From Haliea sp. (GTDB taxonomy: Bacteria > Pseudomonadota > Gammaproteobacteria > Pseudomonadales > Halieaceae), in the NCBI GenBank assembly GCA_016704305.1, contig JADJAL010000025.1:1-64000 (forward strand): DNA of 64,000 bases, in the 5' to 3' direction. Both the position numbers and the translations under genes were made by a program. Shown piece by piece: positions 1-10,000 of this stretch (positions are counted from its first letter, which is position 1; every line of letters begins with the position of its first letter). Below the pieces are notes generated by a model. The model was not told the DNA's origin. It made no database searches and saw only the letters and a list, made by a program, of their open reading frames with translations.

Positions 1-1206
1 TTCCGCCGCCCGCTGAGCGCAGCCGAGTTGGCATCCAGGATGGCTATCGTCACGCAGGTGATGATGCTGGGCGGCGACGTGCATGAGGGAATGCAGAACG
101 CACTCGCCAGCCTGCTGGTGTCACCTGAATTTCTGTTTCGCATCGAATCCGTGGAGCCGGACCCCGAGGCTCCAGGCGAGCTGCGCATGACGGCCTACAG
201 CAAGGCCGCTCGCCTCAGCTTCTTCCTCTGGAACACCACGCCCGATGCCGAATTGTTGGCTGCCGCCCAGCGCGGCGAACTGCACAATGCGGCGGGTATG
301 CGTCGCCAGGTAGAACGGCTGCTGGATTCCCCGCGATTGGAGACCGGTATGCGCAACCTGTTTGCGGACATGTTGCGCTTCGATACGTTCCCTGGGCTGT
401 CCAAGGATGCCGCGCTGTATCCGGTATTTACCAGCGATGTTGCACAGGCGATGCAGGAGCAGACGCTGCAGGCACTGGTGCAGCACCTGCTGGTGGACAA
501 CGGCGATTATCGCGATCTATTCACACAGGCGACGATGCCGATGGAGCGCAGGCTGGGCATGGTGTATGCGGTGCCGGTTGGCGCTCCGGAGGGGTGGCGC
601 AGCTACCGGTTCGGGGAAGCCTCCCCGCGCGCGGGCCTGCTGAGCCAGGCGAGCCTGCTCTCGCTGCATGCGCATGCCGGCAGCAGTTCGCCCACGCTGC
701 GCGGCCTGTTCGTGCGGGAAACGTTTCTCTGCCAGACCGTGCCGCCGCCACCGGCGGATGTGGACTTCACGCTGGACGAGGGGTTCGCCGTGGAGGCGAC
801 CGCGCGCGAGCGCTTGCAGCGGCACCGCAACGAACCCGTGTGCGCCGGCTGCCATCACCTGATGGACCCGATCGGCCTGACGCTGGAACAGTTTGACGGG
901 GTCGGCATGTTCCGCACCCGGGAAAACGGCGCCGTGATCGATGTCAGCGGCGAGCTCGATGGCAAGCACTTCAGCGGCGCGAAAGGGCTCGGGCAGGCGC
1001 TGAGTGAACACCCGGGCGTGCCGGCTTGCCTTGTGAACACCGTGTACCGCTATGCCGGCGGACCGCAAAGCGCAGAGTTGCAGCGCGATTTGCTGCAGTC
1101 CCTGAACACGCAGTTCGCGGAGTCGGGTTATCGCCTGCGCGACCTGCTGCAACAGCTTGCCACCAGTGATGCTTTTTACGCCGTCGCTGGCGACCAGCCA
1201 ACCTGA
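1..1206 (+). CDS. DUF1592/DUF1588/DUF1585 haem-motif protein, C-terminal part
   Basis: The gene begins before the window; frame 1 is open from base 1 and already reads FRRPLSAAEL, the usual DUF1595/1592 entry motif, so the ATG at 40 is not the true start. Next comes the DUF1592 stretch (ALASLLVSPEFLFRIE), then a DUF1588 block with a single CxxCH motif (VCAGCHHLMDPIGLTLEQFD), then the DUF1585 tail (CLVNTVYRYAGG...SDAFY). Such proteins are typical of planctomycetes and some marine gammaproteobacteria; they are exported and assumed to be cytochrome-like, but no reaction is established. The next gene is a DUF1552 protein, the standard partner, 10 bp downstream. The missing N-terminus should carry the signal peptide. 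Confidence 0.88.
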   Translation, partial: FRRPLSAAELASRMAIVTQVMMLGGDVHEGMQNALASLLVSPEFLFRIESVEPDPEAPGELRMTAYSKAARLSFFLWNTTPDAELLAAAQRGELHNAAGMRRQVERLLDSPRLETGMRNLFADMLRFDTFPGLSKDAALYPVFTSDVAQAMQEQTLQALVQHLLVDNGDYRDLFTQATMPMERRLGMVYAVPVGAPEGWRSYRFGEASPRAGLLSQASLLSLHAHAGSSSPTLRGLFVRETFLCQTVPPPPADVDFTLDEGFAVEATARERLQRHRNEPVCAGCHHLMDPIGLTLEQFDGVGMFRTRENGAVIDVSGELDGKHFSGAKGLGQALSEHPGVPACLVNTVYRYAGGPQSAELQRDLLQSLNTQFAESGYRLRDLLQQLATSDAFYAVAGDQPT

Positions 1207-1216
1207 GGAGGAATGC

Positions 1217-2557
1217 ATGATTGCCAAACGATTTTCACGCCGCGCGGTTTTGCGCGGAGTACTACAGGGTTCCGCGGTCTCCGTGGCGCTGCCGGTACTC
1301 GATGTTTTCCTCAATGGCAACGGCACCGCGCTGGCTGCCGGTGGTCCGCTGCCGCTGCGGTTCGGCACCTGGTTCTGGGGCTGTGGCATGACGCCCGAGC
1401 GCTGGAATCCCGCTGCTGAAGGCTCCGGTTACGCCCTCACGCCCGAACTGCAGGTGCTGGCGCCGCACCGCGAGCAGCTGAACATCCTCAGTGGATTCAA
1501 CGTCAATCTCGACGGACGGCCCAACCAGGTACACAGCAGCGGTGTAGTGGGTACGCTGACCGGCAATGCGCCGCTGGTGCCCGATGAGTTCGCCAGTCCC
1601 AGCCTCGATGTCCTGATTGCCGATGCGGTGGGTGCCGGCACGCGTTTCCGCTCGCTGGAGATCGCCGCTTGCGGCGATCCGCGCCACAGTTACAGTCGTC
1701 GCAGCAGCAGTGCCATCAACGCGGCCGAGGTCTCCCCGGTGGCGTTCTACCAGCGCATCTTCGGCAGCGGCTTCCAGGACCCGAACGCGTCGACGTTCAA
1801 GCCGGACCCGGCATTGATGATGCGCCAGAGCGTGTTGTCCGCCGTCAGGGAGGACCGCCAGCGCCTGATGCGGTCGGTGGGCGGGCGCGACCGCGAGCGC
1901 CTGGACCAGTACTTCACGTCGGTGCGCCAGAGCGAGCAGCAACTGGACATCCTGCTGCGCGCGCCCGAACCGCTGGCAAGTTGCGTGGTGCCCTCGGCAC
2001 CTGCCGACGCGCCGCTGGGCACCGAGATCGAGACGGTCGAGGCCAATCACCGCATGCTCTCGCAGCTGCTGGCGCTCGCCGTGGCCTGCGACCAGACCCG
2101 TGTGTTCAATGTCGTGTTCTCGCCGGGCGCTTCCAAATTGCGGCGCGCGGGCAGCAGCGCCGACCATCACCAACTCAGCCACGAAGAGCCGGTAGACGGC
2201 GCACTGGGCTATCAACCCGAATCCACCTGGTTCGTGGAGCGCAGCATGGCGGCATTCGGTGAATTCCTGGACATCCTGAAGGCCGTGCCCGAGGGTGACG
2301 GCAACCTGCTGGACAACTGCCTGGTGCTGGCCCACTCGGAAACGTCATTGGCCAAGACACACGACGTGACCGGCATCCCGCTGATACTGGCAGGGCAGGC
2401 CGGCGGGCGCATCCGCAGCGGCCTGCACGTCAAGGGCAGTGGCGACCCGGTGTCCCGCGTCGGCCTTACCGTGCAGCAGGTGATGGGTCTGCCGGTGGAT
2501 CGCTGGGGCACCCGCTCAATGGAAACGCAGCGCCCTGTGACGGAGGTTCTCGCGTGA
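1217..2557 (+). CDS. DUF1552 domain exported protein
   Basis: 446 residues. ATG 1217 follows a strong GAGGAGGA ribosome site at 1206-1213; the longer in-frame start at 1157 lies inside the previous gene. The N-terminus (SRRAVLRGVLQGSAVSVALP) is a twin-arginine-like signal with a hydrophobic core. The body matches the DUF1552 pattern of proteins beside DUF1592/1588 genes: FGTWFWGCGM near residue 52, LNILSGFN, HSSGVVGTLTG, and a late HHQLSHE. DUF1552 is distantly related to DUF1501/sulfatase-like folds; no enzymatic activity is established. Its stop overlaps the next ATG by one base (TGATG), so translation is probably coupled. Confidence 0.85.
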   Translation: MIAKRFSRRAVLRGVLQGSAVSVALPVLDVFLNGNGTALAAGGPLPLRFGTWFWGCGMTPERWNPAAEGSGYALTPELQVLAPHREQLNILSGFNVNLDGRPNQVHSSGVVGTLTGNAPLVPDEFASPSLDVLIADAVGAGTRFRSLEIAACGDPRHSYSRRSSSAINAAEVSPVAFYQRIFGSGFQDPNASTFKPDPALMMRQSVLSAVREDRQRLMRSVGGRDRERLDQYFTSVRQSEQQLDILLRAPEPLASCVVPSAPADAPLGTEIETVEANHRMLSQLLALAVACDQTRVFNVVFSPGASKLRRAGSSADHHQLSHEEPVDGALGYQPESTWFVERSMAAFGEFLDILKAVPEGDGNLLDNCLVLAHSETSLAKTHDVTGIPLILAGQAGGRIRSGLHVKGSGDPVSRVGLTVQQVMGLPVDRWGTRSMETQRPVTEVLA

Positions 2558-3783
2558 TGCGCACAGTGCGAATTACAGCGGCACTGCTGGCCCTGACGAG
2601 TGGCATGTCAGGCCTGGGCATCTTGGGAGTCAACGCGGCGCACGCGGCGGGCATCGTCGATACCGGCGTGAGCAAGCAGACGCGCGGCTACGTGCTCACA
2701 CAGTTGCGCTTCGTGACGCCCGGTGCCGGGCCCGGGGATTGTCCCAGTGGATTCAATGAAGGCTACTCGCAGCGCTTTCTGAGCGCTCTTGCGCCCGAAG
2801 AGAGAAAACCGTACGAGGCAGATCCCAAATTGCTGCAGCAGGCTCTGGCGCCCTGGTACTACGACAATCCCGAGCAGGACCCCTGTGCCAATCCCGAGGC
2901 GTTTTCGGACCCGGGTATGCACACCATCGATCGGCCACTGGCGCTGCAACGCATGGCGCCTGACGGTTCATTGTCCGTGCAGGAACTGCCGCCCGGGCAG
3001 TGCCCGACTGCAGACGCGTTCGCGGCCATGGTGGAACAGCGCACTATCGACAACCAGTACTGGCGGGTGATGGGCTGTGTACGCGGTTACCAGCCCGGCG
3101 GGATTGTCGAAGCCTTTTCGGATAGCGGCATTCTCGACGGCAGTATGACCATCGTGCTGGAAATCGACGGTCCCGCCAGTGGTGGCAACGGTGACGTTGA
3201 GGTGCGCCTGTATTCCAGCGAGCAGCCAGTGACCATTGGTACCGATGGCGCGCCGTTACCCTTTGCAACATTTCCAGCGGTGCCTGAGCAACGTTTTCAC
3301 AACGTCGCGCGGGGTCGGTTGCAGGACGGTGTCCTGACCACGGAGCGCTTTGACCTGCGTCTGATTCGGGCTGCACAACGCATGGACAGCGAGTATTACT
3401 TGCGCGATGCGCGCTTGCGGCTGGAACTGGACCCTGAGACCGGCGTCGCCAGCGGCTATGTTGGCGGGTACTCGGATCTGGAGTGGCTGGCCCATGCTGA
3501 AATTCGCATTCAGGATCGCACCGGCCGCTCCTCGGGCAAGCCTGCCGCGGACGCCCACGGCTACACCTGTCCTGGCAAGTATTACGCGATACAACGTCTG
3601 GCCGACGGGCATCCCGATCCGCAAACAGGCCAGTGCCGTTCGATATCGGTGCTACACAGTGTGCGCGCCGTGCCGGCGTTTGTGCTTGGACCCGAAGCGT
3701 CACCTGATGGCGATTCCACGACGTCACATGGAGCAGCAACTGCGCAGCTTGAGAGCAATACAGCGCAACAGGATACGCCATGA
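2557..3783 (+). CDS. Secreted protein of unknown function in the DUF1592/DUF1552 operon
   Basis: About 408 residues, ATG 2557 (a GTG at 2554 is the alternative). Residues 1-31 look like a Sec signal ending in NAAHAA. I do not recognise a family. The mature part is rich in acidic residues and Pro-Gly turns and has Cys in PGDCPSGF, DPCANP, GQCPTAD, MGCVRG, YTCPGK and GQCRS, spaced as if for disulfides in the periplasm or outside the cell. The middle (residues 190-300) reads as alternating beta strands (TIVLEIDGPASGG, DVEVRLYSSEQP). It overlaps the preceding stop by 1 nt and the following start by 4 nt (ATGA), so it is made together with the DUF1552 and dehydrogenase-subunit genes. Confidence 0.7.
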   Translation: MRTVRITAALLALTSGMSGLGILGVNAAHAAGIVDTGVSKQTRGYVLTQLRFVTPGAGPGDCPSGFNEGYSQRFLSALAPEERKPYEADPKLLQQALAPWYYDNPEQDPCANPEAFSDPGMHTIDRPLALQRMAPDGSLSVQELPPGQCPTADAFAAMVEQRTIDNQYWRVMGCVRGYQPGGIVEAFSDSGILDGSMTIVLEIDGPASGGNGDVEVRLYSSEQPVTIGTDGAPLPFATFPAVPEQRFHNVARGRLQDGVLTTERFDLRLIRAAQRMDSEYYLRDARLRLELDPETGVASGYVGGYSDLEWLAHAEIRIQDRTGRSSGKPAADAHGYTCPGKYYAIQRLADGHPDPQTGQCRSISVLHSVRAVPAFVLGPEASPDGDSTTSHGAATAQLESNTAQQDTP

Positions 3784-4397
3784 ACAGACGTGAGTTCATG
3801 CAGTGCGCAGCGCTTTTGGTCAGTGGCATCGCAGCTGGCAGGGTGGGTCTGGTGGTCTCGGAAGAGCAGCGGCATTTCATCGCTGGCGCGAACTACAACG
3901 CATCTGCCGTGCAGTATTTCAATGATGCACAGCGGGCGGTGGTGGCAGCCGTCGCCGAGATCATCATGCCCGCCACCGATACGCCCGGCGCCAACGACGC
4001 CGGTGTGCCTCGGTTCATAGAGCTGATGGTGGCGGACTGGCTCAGCGTCGAGGAGCAGGACTTGTTCAACGCAGGCCTCGACGACTTGATGGCAAGAGCG
4101 ATGGATGAATACGGCAAGGAATTCGCTACGCTGCCGCAGCCCGATCAGTTAACACTTCTGGAGGCGTTGGAGTCCGAGGCCAGTGATTCTGCCTGGTACG
4201 AGTTCGGTAATACTCAGCGCGACTACATCAGCGACGCGCCGTTCATTTGCCAGGTAAAGGAACTGACGATCTTGGGCTTCTTCACCTCGGAGGTGGGAGC
4301 GACACAGGTACTGCGCTACGACGCCATGCCGATGACGTTCGATGGCCATCGTGAGCTGGGACCCAATGACAGCAGTTGGGCTACTGGCCAGATTTAG
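3780..4397 (+). CDS. Gluconate 2-dehydrogenase subunit 3-like protein
   Basis: 205 residues. The twin-arginine-like start MNRREFMQCAALLVSGIAAG is followed by the Gluconate_2-dh3 signature FNDAQRAVVAAVAEIIMPAT and GVPRFIELMVADW. In known gluconate and fructose dehydrogenases the small subunit accompanies the FAD-bearing GMC subunit through Tat export and stabilises it; it carries no cofactor. Here the GMC gene follows 9 bp downstream, the normal pairing. The usual third (cytochrome c) subunit is not adjacent; the CxxCH protein at the window's left edge might stand in for it (inference). Its start overlaps the upstream stop (ATGA). Confidence 0.85.
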   Translation: MNRREFMQCAALLVSGIAAGRVGLVVSEEQRHFIAGANYNASAVQYFNDAQRAVVAAVAEIIMPATDTPGANDAGVPRFIELMVADWLSVEEQDLFNAGLDDLMARAMDEYGKEFATLPQPDQLTLLEALESEASDSAWYEFGNTQRDYISDAPFICQVKELTILGFFTSEVGATQVLRYDAMPMTFDGHRELGPNDSSWATGQI

Positions 4398-4406
4398 AGG
4401 AGTGGA

Positions 4407-6110
4407 ATGATGATACCGACAGAGCACTATGATTTTGACGCCATCGTCGTCGGTTCGGGCATTACCGGCGGGTGGGCGGCGAAGGAACTTACGGAAAAGG
4501 GGCTCAAGGTTCTGCTACTGGAGCGTGGGAATGACGTCCGCGCGGGTGTCGATTACCTTGGCGAACACGCGCCGAACTGGAAGCTTCCGTATCAAGGCAA
4601 GCGCCCCAGGGATTTGTATGAAGAAGAATATGCGGTACAGAAGAACTGCTATGCACTTAGCGAAGCGAACCGGCACTTCTTTAACAATGACAAGGATAAC
4701 CCCTACGACTACAACCCGCTAAAGCCCTTTGAATGGTTCAGGGCCGATGTCGTGGGTGGACGCTCCCTGTTGTGGGGCCGCCAGACCTATCGTTGGAGCG
4801 AGCAGGATTTTCGCGCGAATGCCGACGATGGCCACGGCATTCCGTGGCCGATCGGCTACCAGGATCTCGCGCCCTGGTACAGCCATGTCGAAAAGTTTAT
4901 CGGCGTCAGCGGCGAAGCGCTGGGTCTGCCACAGTTACCGGACAGCGAGTTCCTGCCGCCGATGGGCATGCACGCGCTGGAAGAAACCATCAAGGGACGG
5001 TTGGCAAAGCATGCGCCGGATGTCCATATGACGATGGGACGCGCGGCGATACTGACCCGGGATCACAATGGTCGTTCTGCCTGCCACTACTGCGGCCCGT
5101 GCGAACGGGGTTGTTCCACTGGCAGTTATTTCAGCTCGCAGAGCTCTACCCTGCCCGCCGCGCGAGCCACCGGCAATCTCACGTTGAAAGCCAACGCGGT
5201 GGTAGAGCGCCTGGTGCATGACCCGGCCACCGGCCGTGTCCGGGAAGTGCAGGTCATCGACAGCAAGACCCGCGAGCGCAGTCAGTATCGTGCCCGCGTG
5301 TACTTCCTGTGCGCATCGACCGTGGGTAGCACGCAGATACTGATGAACTCGCGCAGCGATGCGTTTCCGCATGGCCTGGCCAATCGCAGCGGTGCGCTGG
5401 GCCATTACCTGATGGATCATCTCTACGGCCTGGGGGCTGTCGGCATATTTCTCGATGACATGGATCGTTACTGGCACGGCAACCGGCCCAACGGTACGTA
5501 TATTCCGCGTTTCCGCAATGTCGGTGGTCAGGACAACGATGCAAACTTTATCCGAGGCTACGGATACCAGGCCCATGCCATGCGCCTGGATTGGAAAAAT
5601 GCATTTAACAAAAAGGGGTTTGGCGGTGAGCTCAAGGAATCACTGCGTAAGCCGGGGCCCTGGGGTTGGGCGGTAGTCGGTTTTGGCGAAGTCCTGCCAC
5701 AGCACAGTAACCGGATGTCCCTGCACGCGCGTAAAGTGGACCGCTTCGGCATTCCCCAGGTCAGCTTTGACTGCGCCTGGGGAGACAATGAAGCGAAGAT
5801 GGCAACCGACTTGCTGGATCAAGCACAACGGCTACAGCGCGCCGCAGGTGCTGTCTTCACCCTGCCCATGTCCGACGTGGGCGCGCCGGGAAAAGGCATC
5901 CACGAGATGGGTACGGCGCGCATGGGCGCGGACCCCACGCAAGCCGTGCTCAATGGCTACAACCAGGCGCACGACATCGCCAACTTATTTGTCACCGACG
6001 GTGCGTGCATGACATCGTCGTCATGTGTGAATCCCTCGCTGACGTATATGGCGCTCACTGCCAGGGCCTGCGATTATGCCGTCAGGCAAATGGCCGAAGG
6101 CCAACTATAA
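4407..6110 (+). CDS. GMC family FAD-dependent dehydrogenase
   Basis: 567 residues with two consecutive ATGs (4407, 4410) behind GAGGAG. An N-terminal FAD dinucleotide fold GSGITG lies at residues 16-21; GGRSLLWGRQTYRW matches the FAD-contacting segment; a Cys cluster CHYCGPCERGC lies near residue 230; the C-terminal GMC_oxred_C region has GTARMGADP and SSCVNPSLTYMALTARACD. This layout is that of the large subunit of gluconate/glucoside-3-dehydrogenase-like enzymes, which oxidise sugar hydroxyls and hand electrons to a cytochrome. It has no signal of its own, so export would depend on the small subunit encoded just upstream. Substrate unknown; the glycosidase downstream makes a sugar plausible. 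Confidence 0.9.
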   Translation: MMIPTEHYDFDAIVVGSGITGGWAAKELTEKGLKVLLLERGNDVRAGVDYLGEHAPNWKLPYQGKRPRDLYEEEYAVQKNCYALSEANRHFFNNDKDNPYDYNPLKPFEWFRADVVGGRSLLWGRQTYRWSEQDFRANADDGHGIPWPIGYQDLAPWYSHVEKFIGVSGEALGLPQLPDSEFLPPMGMHALEETIKGRLAKHAPDVHMTMGRAAILTRDHNGRSACHYCGPCERGCSTGSYFSSQSSTLPAARATGNLTLKANAVVERLVHDPATGRVREVQVIDSKTRERSQYRARVYFLCASTVGSTQILMNSRSDAFPHGLANRSGALGHYLMDHLYGLGAVGIFLDDMDRYWHGNRPNGTYIPRFRNVGGQDNDANFIRGYGYQAHAMRLDWKNAFNKKGFGGELKESLRKPGPWGWAVVGFGEVLPQHSNRMSLHARKVDRFGIPQVSFDCAWGDNEAKMATDLLDQAQRLQRAAGAVFTLPMSDVGAPGKGIHEMGTARMGADPTQAVLNGYNQAHDIANLFVTDGACMTSSSCVNPSLTYMALTARACDYAVRQMAEGQL

Positions 6111-6129
6111 AAATTAAGGAGAACAGACT

Positions 6130-7002
6130 ATGCCCCGCTGGTTGAAAGTGTCATTGCTGTCCGTCGTTGCCCTCGTGCTGGTGCTTGGGGGCGGCGGCTA
6201 TTTCTACGGTAAATCCATCGGCATTATCCCCTCGCATGATTACGAGACGGCGCCGCCGACCGTCCCGGCGTTCACGCGGCCCGCCGTACTGATCTTCAAC
6301 AAGACCAACGGATTCGTGCATAAGGATGCGATACCGGTGGCGGACGTGGTGTTCTCGGAACTGGCGGACGCGCAGGGTTGGGATGTGTTTGTCACCGACA
6401 ATGCCGCCGTGCACAACCTGGGCGTGTTGGGCAAGTTCCAGCTGGTGATATGGAACAACGTCTCCGGTGATGTGCTGACGGCAGAGCAGCGTGAATCGCT
6501 GGTGCAATGGCTGAACGCCGGTGGCGGCTGGGTCGGGGTACACGGTTCCGGCGGTGATACCGCTTACGATTGGGAGTGGTACGTCAACACGCTGATCGGC
6601 GCGCAGTTTGTCGGGCACACGATGGACCCGCAGTTCCAGGATGCAGCGCTGCTGGTCAGCGAGCCCGGCACCGCATTGACTGCGCATTTGCCTGCGCCAT
6701 GGATCGTGCCCGCCGAGGAGTGGTACGCCTTTGCCTCCAACCCGCGCGACAAGGGCTACGAGATCCTGCTGACCATCGACCAGGACTCCTACGTCACAAC
6801 CGGTGAAAGCGCATCGAGCTGGATGCAGGGCTGGACGGACCGGATGGAAGGCGAGCATCCGCTGGCATGGCGCCACACGCTGGGGCAGGGACGCGTATTT
6901 TATTCCGCCATAGGTCACCAGCCAGGCACCTACCAGTTGCCGGAGTATCGCCAACTGCTCGGCAAGGCGATGCGCTGGGCGATGGACGGCTCGGAGCAAT
7001 AG
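6130..7002 (+). CDS. ThuA-like domain protein, membrane-anchored
   Basis: 290 residues, good AAGGAG site before ATG 6130. One N-terminal transmembrane helix (VSLLSVVALVLVLGGGGYF) puts the domain in the periplasm. The rest is a ThuA/glutamine-amidotransferase-like fold: VLIFNKTNGFVHKDAIP, FQLVIWNNVSGDVLT, GWVGVHGSGGD, FVGHTMDPQF and GRVFYSAIGHQPG are the family blocks. ThuA proteins occur in sugar utilisation loci (ThuA/ThuB in trehalose oxidation to 3-keto sugars) and often beside exported dehydrogenases; the biochemical role is not settled. The position between a GMC dehydrogenase and a glycosidase fits 3-keto-sugar handling (inference). Confidence 0.82.
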   Translation: MPRWLKVSLLSVVALVLVLGGGGYFYGKSIGIIPSHDYETAPPTVPAFTRPAVLIFNKTNGFVHKDAIPVADVVFSELADAQGWDVFVTDNAAVHNLGVLGKFQLVIWNNVSGDVLTAEQRESLVQWLNAGGGWVGVHGSGGDTAYDWEWYVNTLIGAQFVGHTMDPQFQDAALLVSEPGTALTAHLPAPWIVPAEEWYAFASNPRDKGYEILLTIDQDSYVTTGESASSWMQGWTDRMEGEHPLAWRHTLGQGRVFYSAIGHQPGTYQLPEYRQLLGKAMRWAMDGSEQ

Positions 7003-7050
7003 GCCGCGGCGCGGCGCACAACTCTCTTCATTTATCAGGGAATCTACAGC

Positions 7051-10000
7051 ATGAAACGTCTGGCGGTTATTTTTGTGTCCGTGTTGGCACTGGTACTGGT
7101 GCTGGCAGCGGCCGGCGGCATCTGGCTTGCCGTGCGCGTGAACGGCCATCTCACGCCGCCGCCTGATCCCGCAGGGCAACAGAGCATCGCGAGTTACGCC
7201 AGCGCCGCACCTTCTGCGCTTCCTGCTGTCGCCAGCGCACCGCCTCCCGCATTTTCCTGGAGCACCATCGCCTACCCGCCGATCTCGGCGCGGCCCTGGA
7301 CTCGCTGGTGGTGGCCGGGTGGGGATGTCACCGCCGAGGGCGTGAGCGCGCAGTTGCGCGTGCTGGACGAGGCGGGATTCGGCGGCGTTGAAGTGCAACC
7401 GTTCCTCAGCGGCATGATCGTGGTTGAGGATGAGAAGGTCATGGATCGCGTCTACAGTTTTGACACCGAGCATTATTACCAGGTGCTGCGGGCGGGGATC
7501 GAGATGGCTGGGTCGCTCGGCATGCAGTTTGACCTCACCAACTTCAGCGGGTGGCCACCGGGCGGGCCCCAGATCAACCTGCAGGACAGCCTGACGATAC
7601 TGGCCTACGCGGAAACTGCTGTCACCGGCACCGCCACCGGCGAGACAGTGCGTGTGGAATTGCCGCGACCGTCTCCCGGCCCCGCTGAATACATCTTCAG
7701 CATGATTGAATTTTCAGGCGCGGATTTCATGAACTTCCCGGTGGAGCACGCGCGCCTGCTGAGCGTGGTGGCGGCGCGGGCAACTGCAGGCGAGCATGCC
7801 CGCAGTCCGTTTAACCTGGATGACACCGTGGCGCTGGACCCAGGGTCGCTGCTCGTGCTGACTGATCGCGTCGAGGACGGCGTGCTCAAGTGGGAAGCAC
7901 CCGAGGGCAACTGGACAGTGATCGCCAGCTACCTGCTGCCCTCCGGTGAAGTGCCGATGGGCGCGGCGCAGAAACCGCAAGGTTTCGTGGTCGACCATTT
8001 GCGCACGCCGCAGGTGCTGGGCCAGTACGAATACGCGTTCGGCGCGCGCACCGGCTTGCCCGAGCATTACGGCAAGGGCCTGCGGGGCTTCTTCAACGAC
8101 AGCCTCGAATTCCGCCTGCGGCGCATGGGGGTGGAGGACATCCTGCAGGAGTTCCAGGCGCGGCGCGGTTACGATCTCGCGCCGTACCTGCCCGCGATCT
8201 ATATGGAGGGCGTCGACAATATGTACTTCAAGGAAATCCTGGGTATGCATGCAGCGCCGGAGTTTGCGATCACGCCACTGGATGACCGCATCCGCCATGA
8301 CTACCAGCAGACGCTGTCCGATCTCGTCATCGAGCGCTTTGTGGAGTCTTCTGCAAGTTGGGCGCAGGAGCGCGGGCTTACCTCGCGCGCGCAGAGTTAT
8401 GGCATGGATCTCGATATCATTCGCGCGCTCGGGGCCAACACCATTCCGGAAACCGAACAGCTATGGGCGGGCGGCGCCGATACGGGTTTGAAATTTGCCT
8501 CGTCGGCGGCAGCGCTGTATGGCCGCAATCTGGTCAGCGCGGAATCGTTTGTGTGGATCAATCGGGATTACACCACGACGGCGCGCCGCATCAAGGCGGC
8601 CGCAGACAAGCTGTTCCTCGCCGGCATCAATCACATCATCTACCATGGCACGCCCTATGCGTGGCGCGGCGTGGAACCCGGTCCCTCAGGCGAGAAGGAT
8701 AGCCCATACGGCGAAGAGGGTTGGGCGCCGTTCTCCGGGCCGGATAACCCCGGGTTGTTCTCCGGCAATGTCTCGCCCGGCAATACCGCGCTGTGGCCGG
8801 ATGTGCCGCAACTCAACGCGTACATTGCGCGCAGTCAGAACCTGCTGCGCCAGGGCAGCCCCGTCATCGACGTGCTGATCTATTATCCCTTCCTCGGCTT
8901 CCATGGCCCCAACCCGGGCGAGGCAACGCCCGAGGCGCTGGTGGGCGGCGCATTGCCGGATGCGGATCCAGCCGTCGTTGCATCTGAAAATCCCACGCTC
9001 AGCGCCGCGCGCAAGCAGTTGGATGATTTGTTCACCGTGCCGCCGCACACGGACGCGCGCGTCGCCTGGGTGGAGCAGCTACAGCCGCTGTTGCGCGAGC
9101 TGGATCGACACGGCATCAGCTGGGGCTGGGTCAATGATCATGCGTTGCAAACAGGGAAACTGGCAGCGGGCAACCAGGGCGCTCAGCAGGATAGATTCGG
9201 TGCTGTAGTACTGCCGAACATCGACAGCATCGAGCCCGCCACGCTCGCGGCGCTTACTCGCCTGGTCGATGACGGAGTACCGGTGTTGTTCAGCGGCAGT
9301 ACGCCCGCGCGACAACCGGGGTTCAAGGACTCCGAGCAGGGCGACCAGCGCGTGCAGGAAGGTGTTCAGCGGCTGCTGTCGGCAGGTGCGTGGGAGTTGG
9401 CGTTTGATGCGCAAGCCTGGTTGCCCGCGCTGGCTGCAGTCGTGCCGGAGGCTGCGCGTTACCAGCATGCCAGCGCGATAAAACGCCATCGCCGCCTGCT
9501 GCCGGACGGCGGCACTATCGAGTTTTTTGCCAACCAGGGCGCGACACCCCAAACCCTGACGCTGCAGCTCACGGATGCTAAACCCCTGTGGTGGTTCGAC
9601 GCGCTGGAAGGCGTTGGCTGGCCAGTCGAGGCCCAGGGCGAGCAATTGCAAATCGCGCTCGCTGGATTCGAGAGTCGCTTCCTGGTGACGGGGATCCCCT
9701 TTCCCGGTGAACTCAAGCAACAACAACCCGCTGGCATGGCACTGCAACAGTCGGGCAAGCGGTGGCCGCTGCAGGACTGGGAATGGGTGGTGGGCGACTA
9801 CATGGCTGCTGACGCCACACTTGTCGATTGGCGCGAGGTCGCTGCGCTGCGTCACGCGCGCGGACCGGGCCTGTACCGCCACCAGTTCGCGCTTGACGAA
9901 AAGCGGGACGGTGCGCGCTATGTGCTCGACCTTGGACTGGTGCAGGGTTCCGCGAGTGTGACCGTGAATGGCCAGGACGTTGGCCGGGCCAGTATTCCGC

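Noticed and set aside
517..1389. Long open frame on the - strand opposite the DUF1592 gene
   Set aside because: It is the reverse shadow of a high-GC gene; the + strand frame carries clear family motifs and the - strand product resembles nothing.
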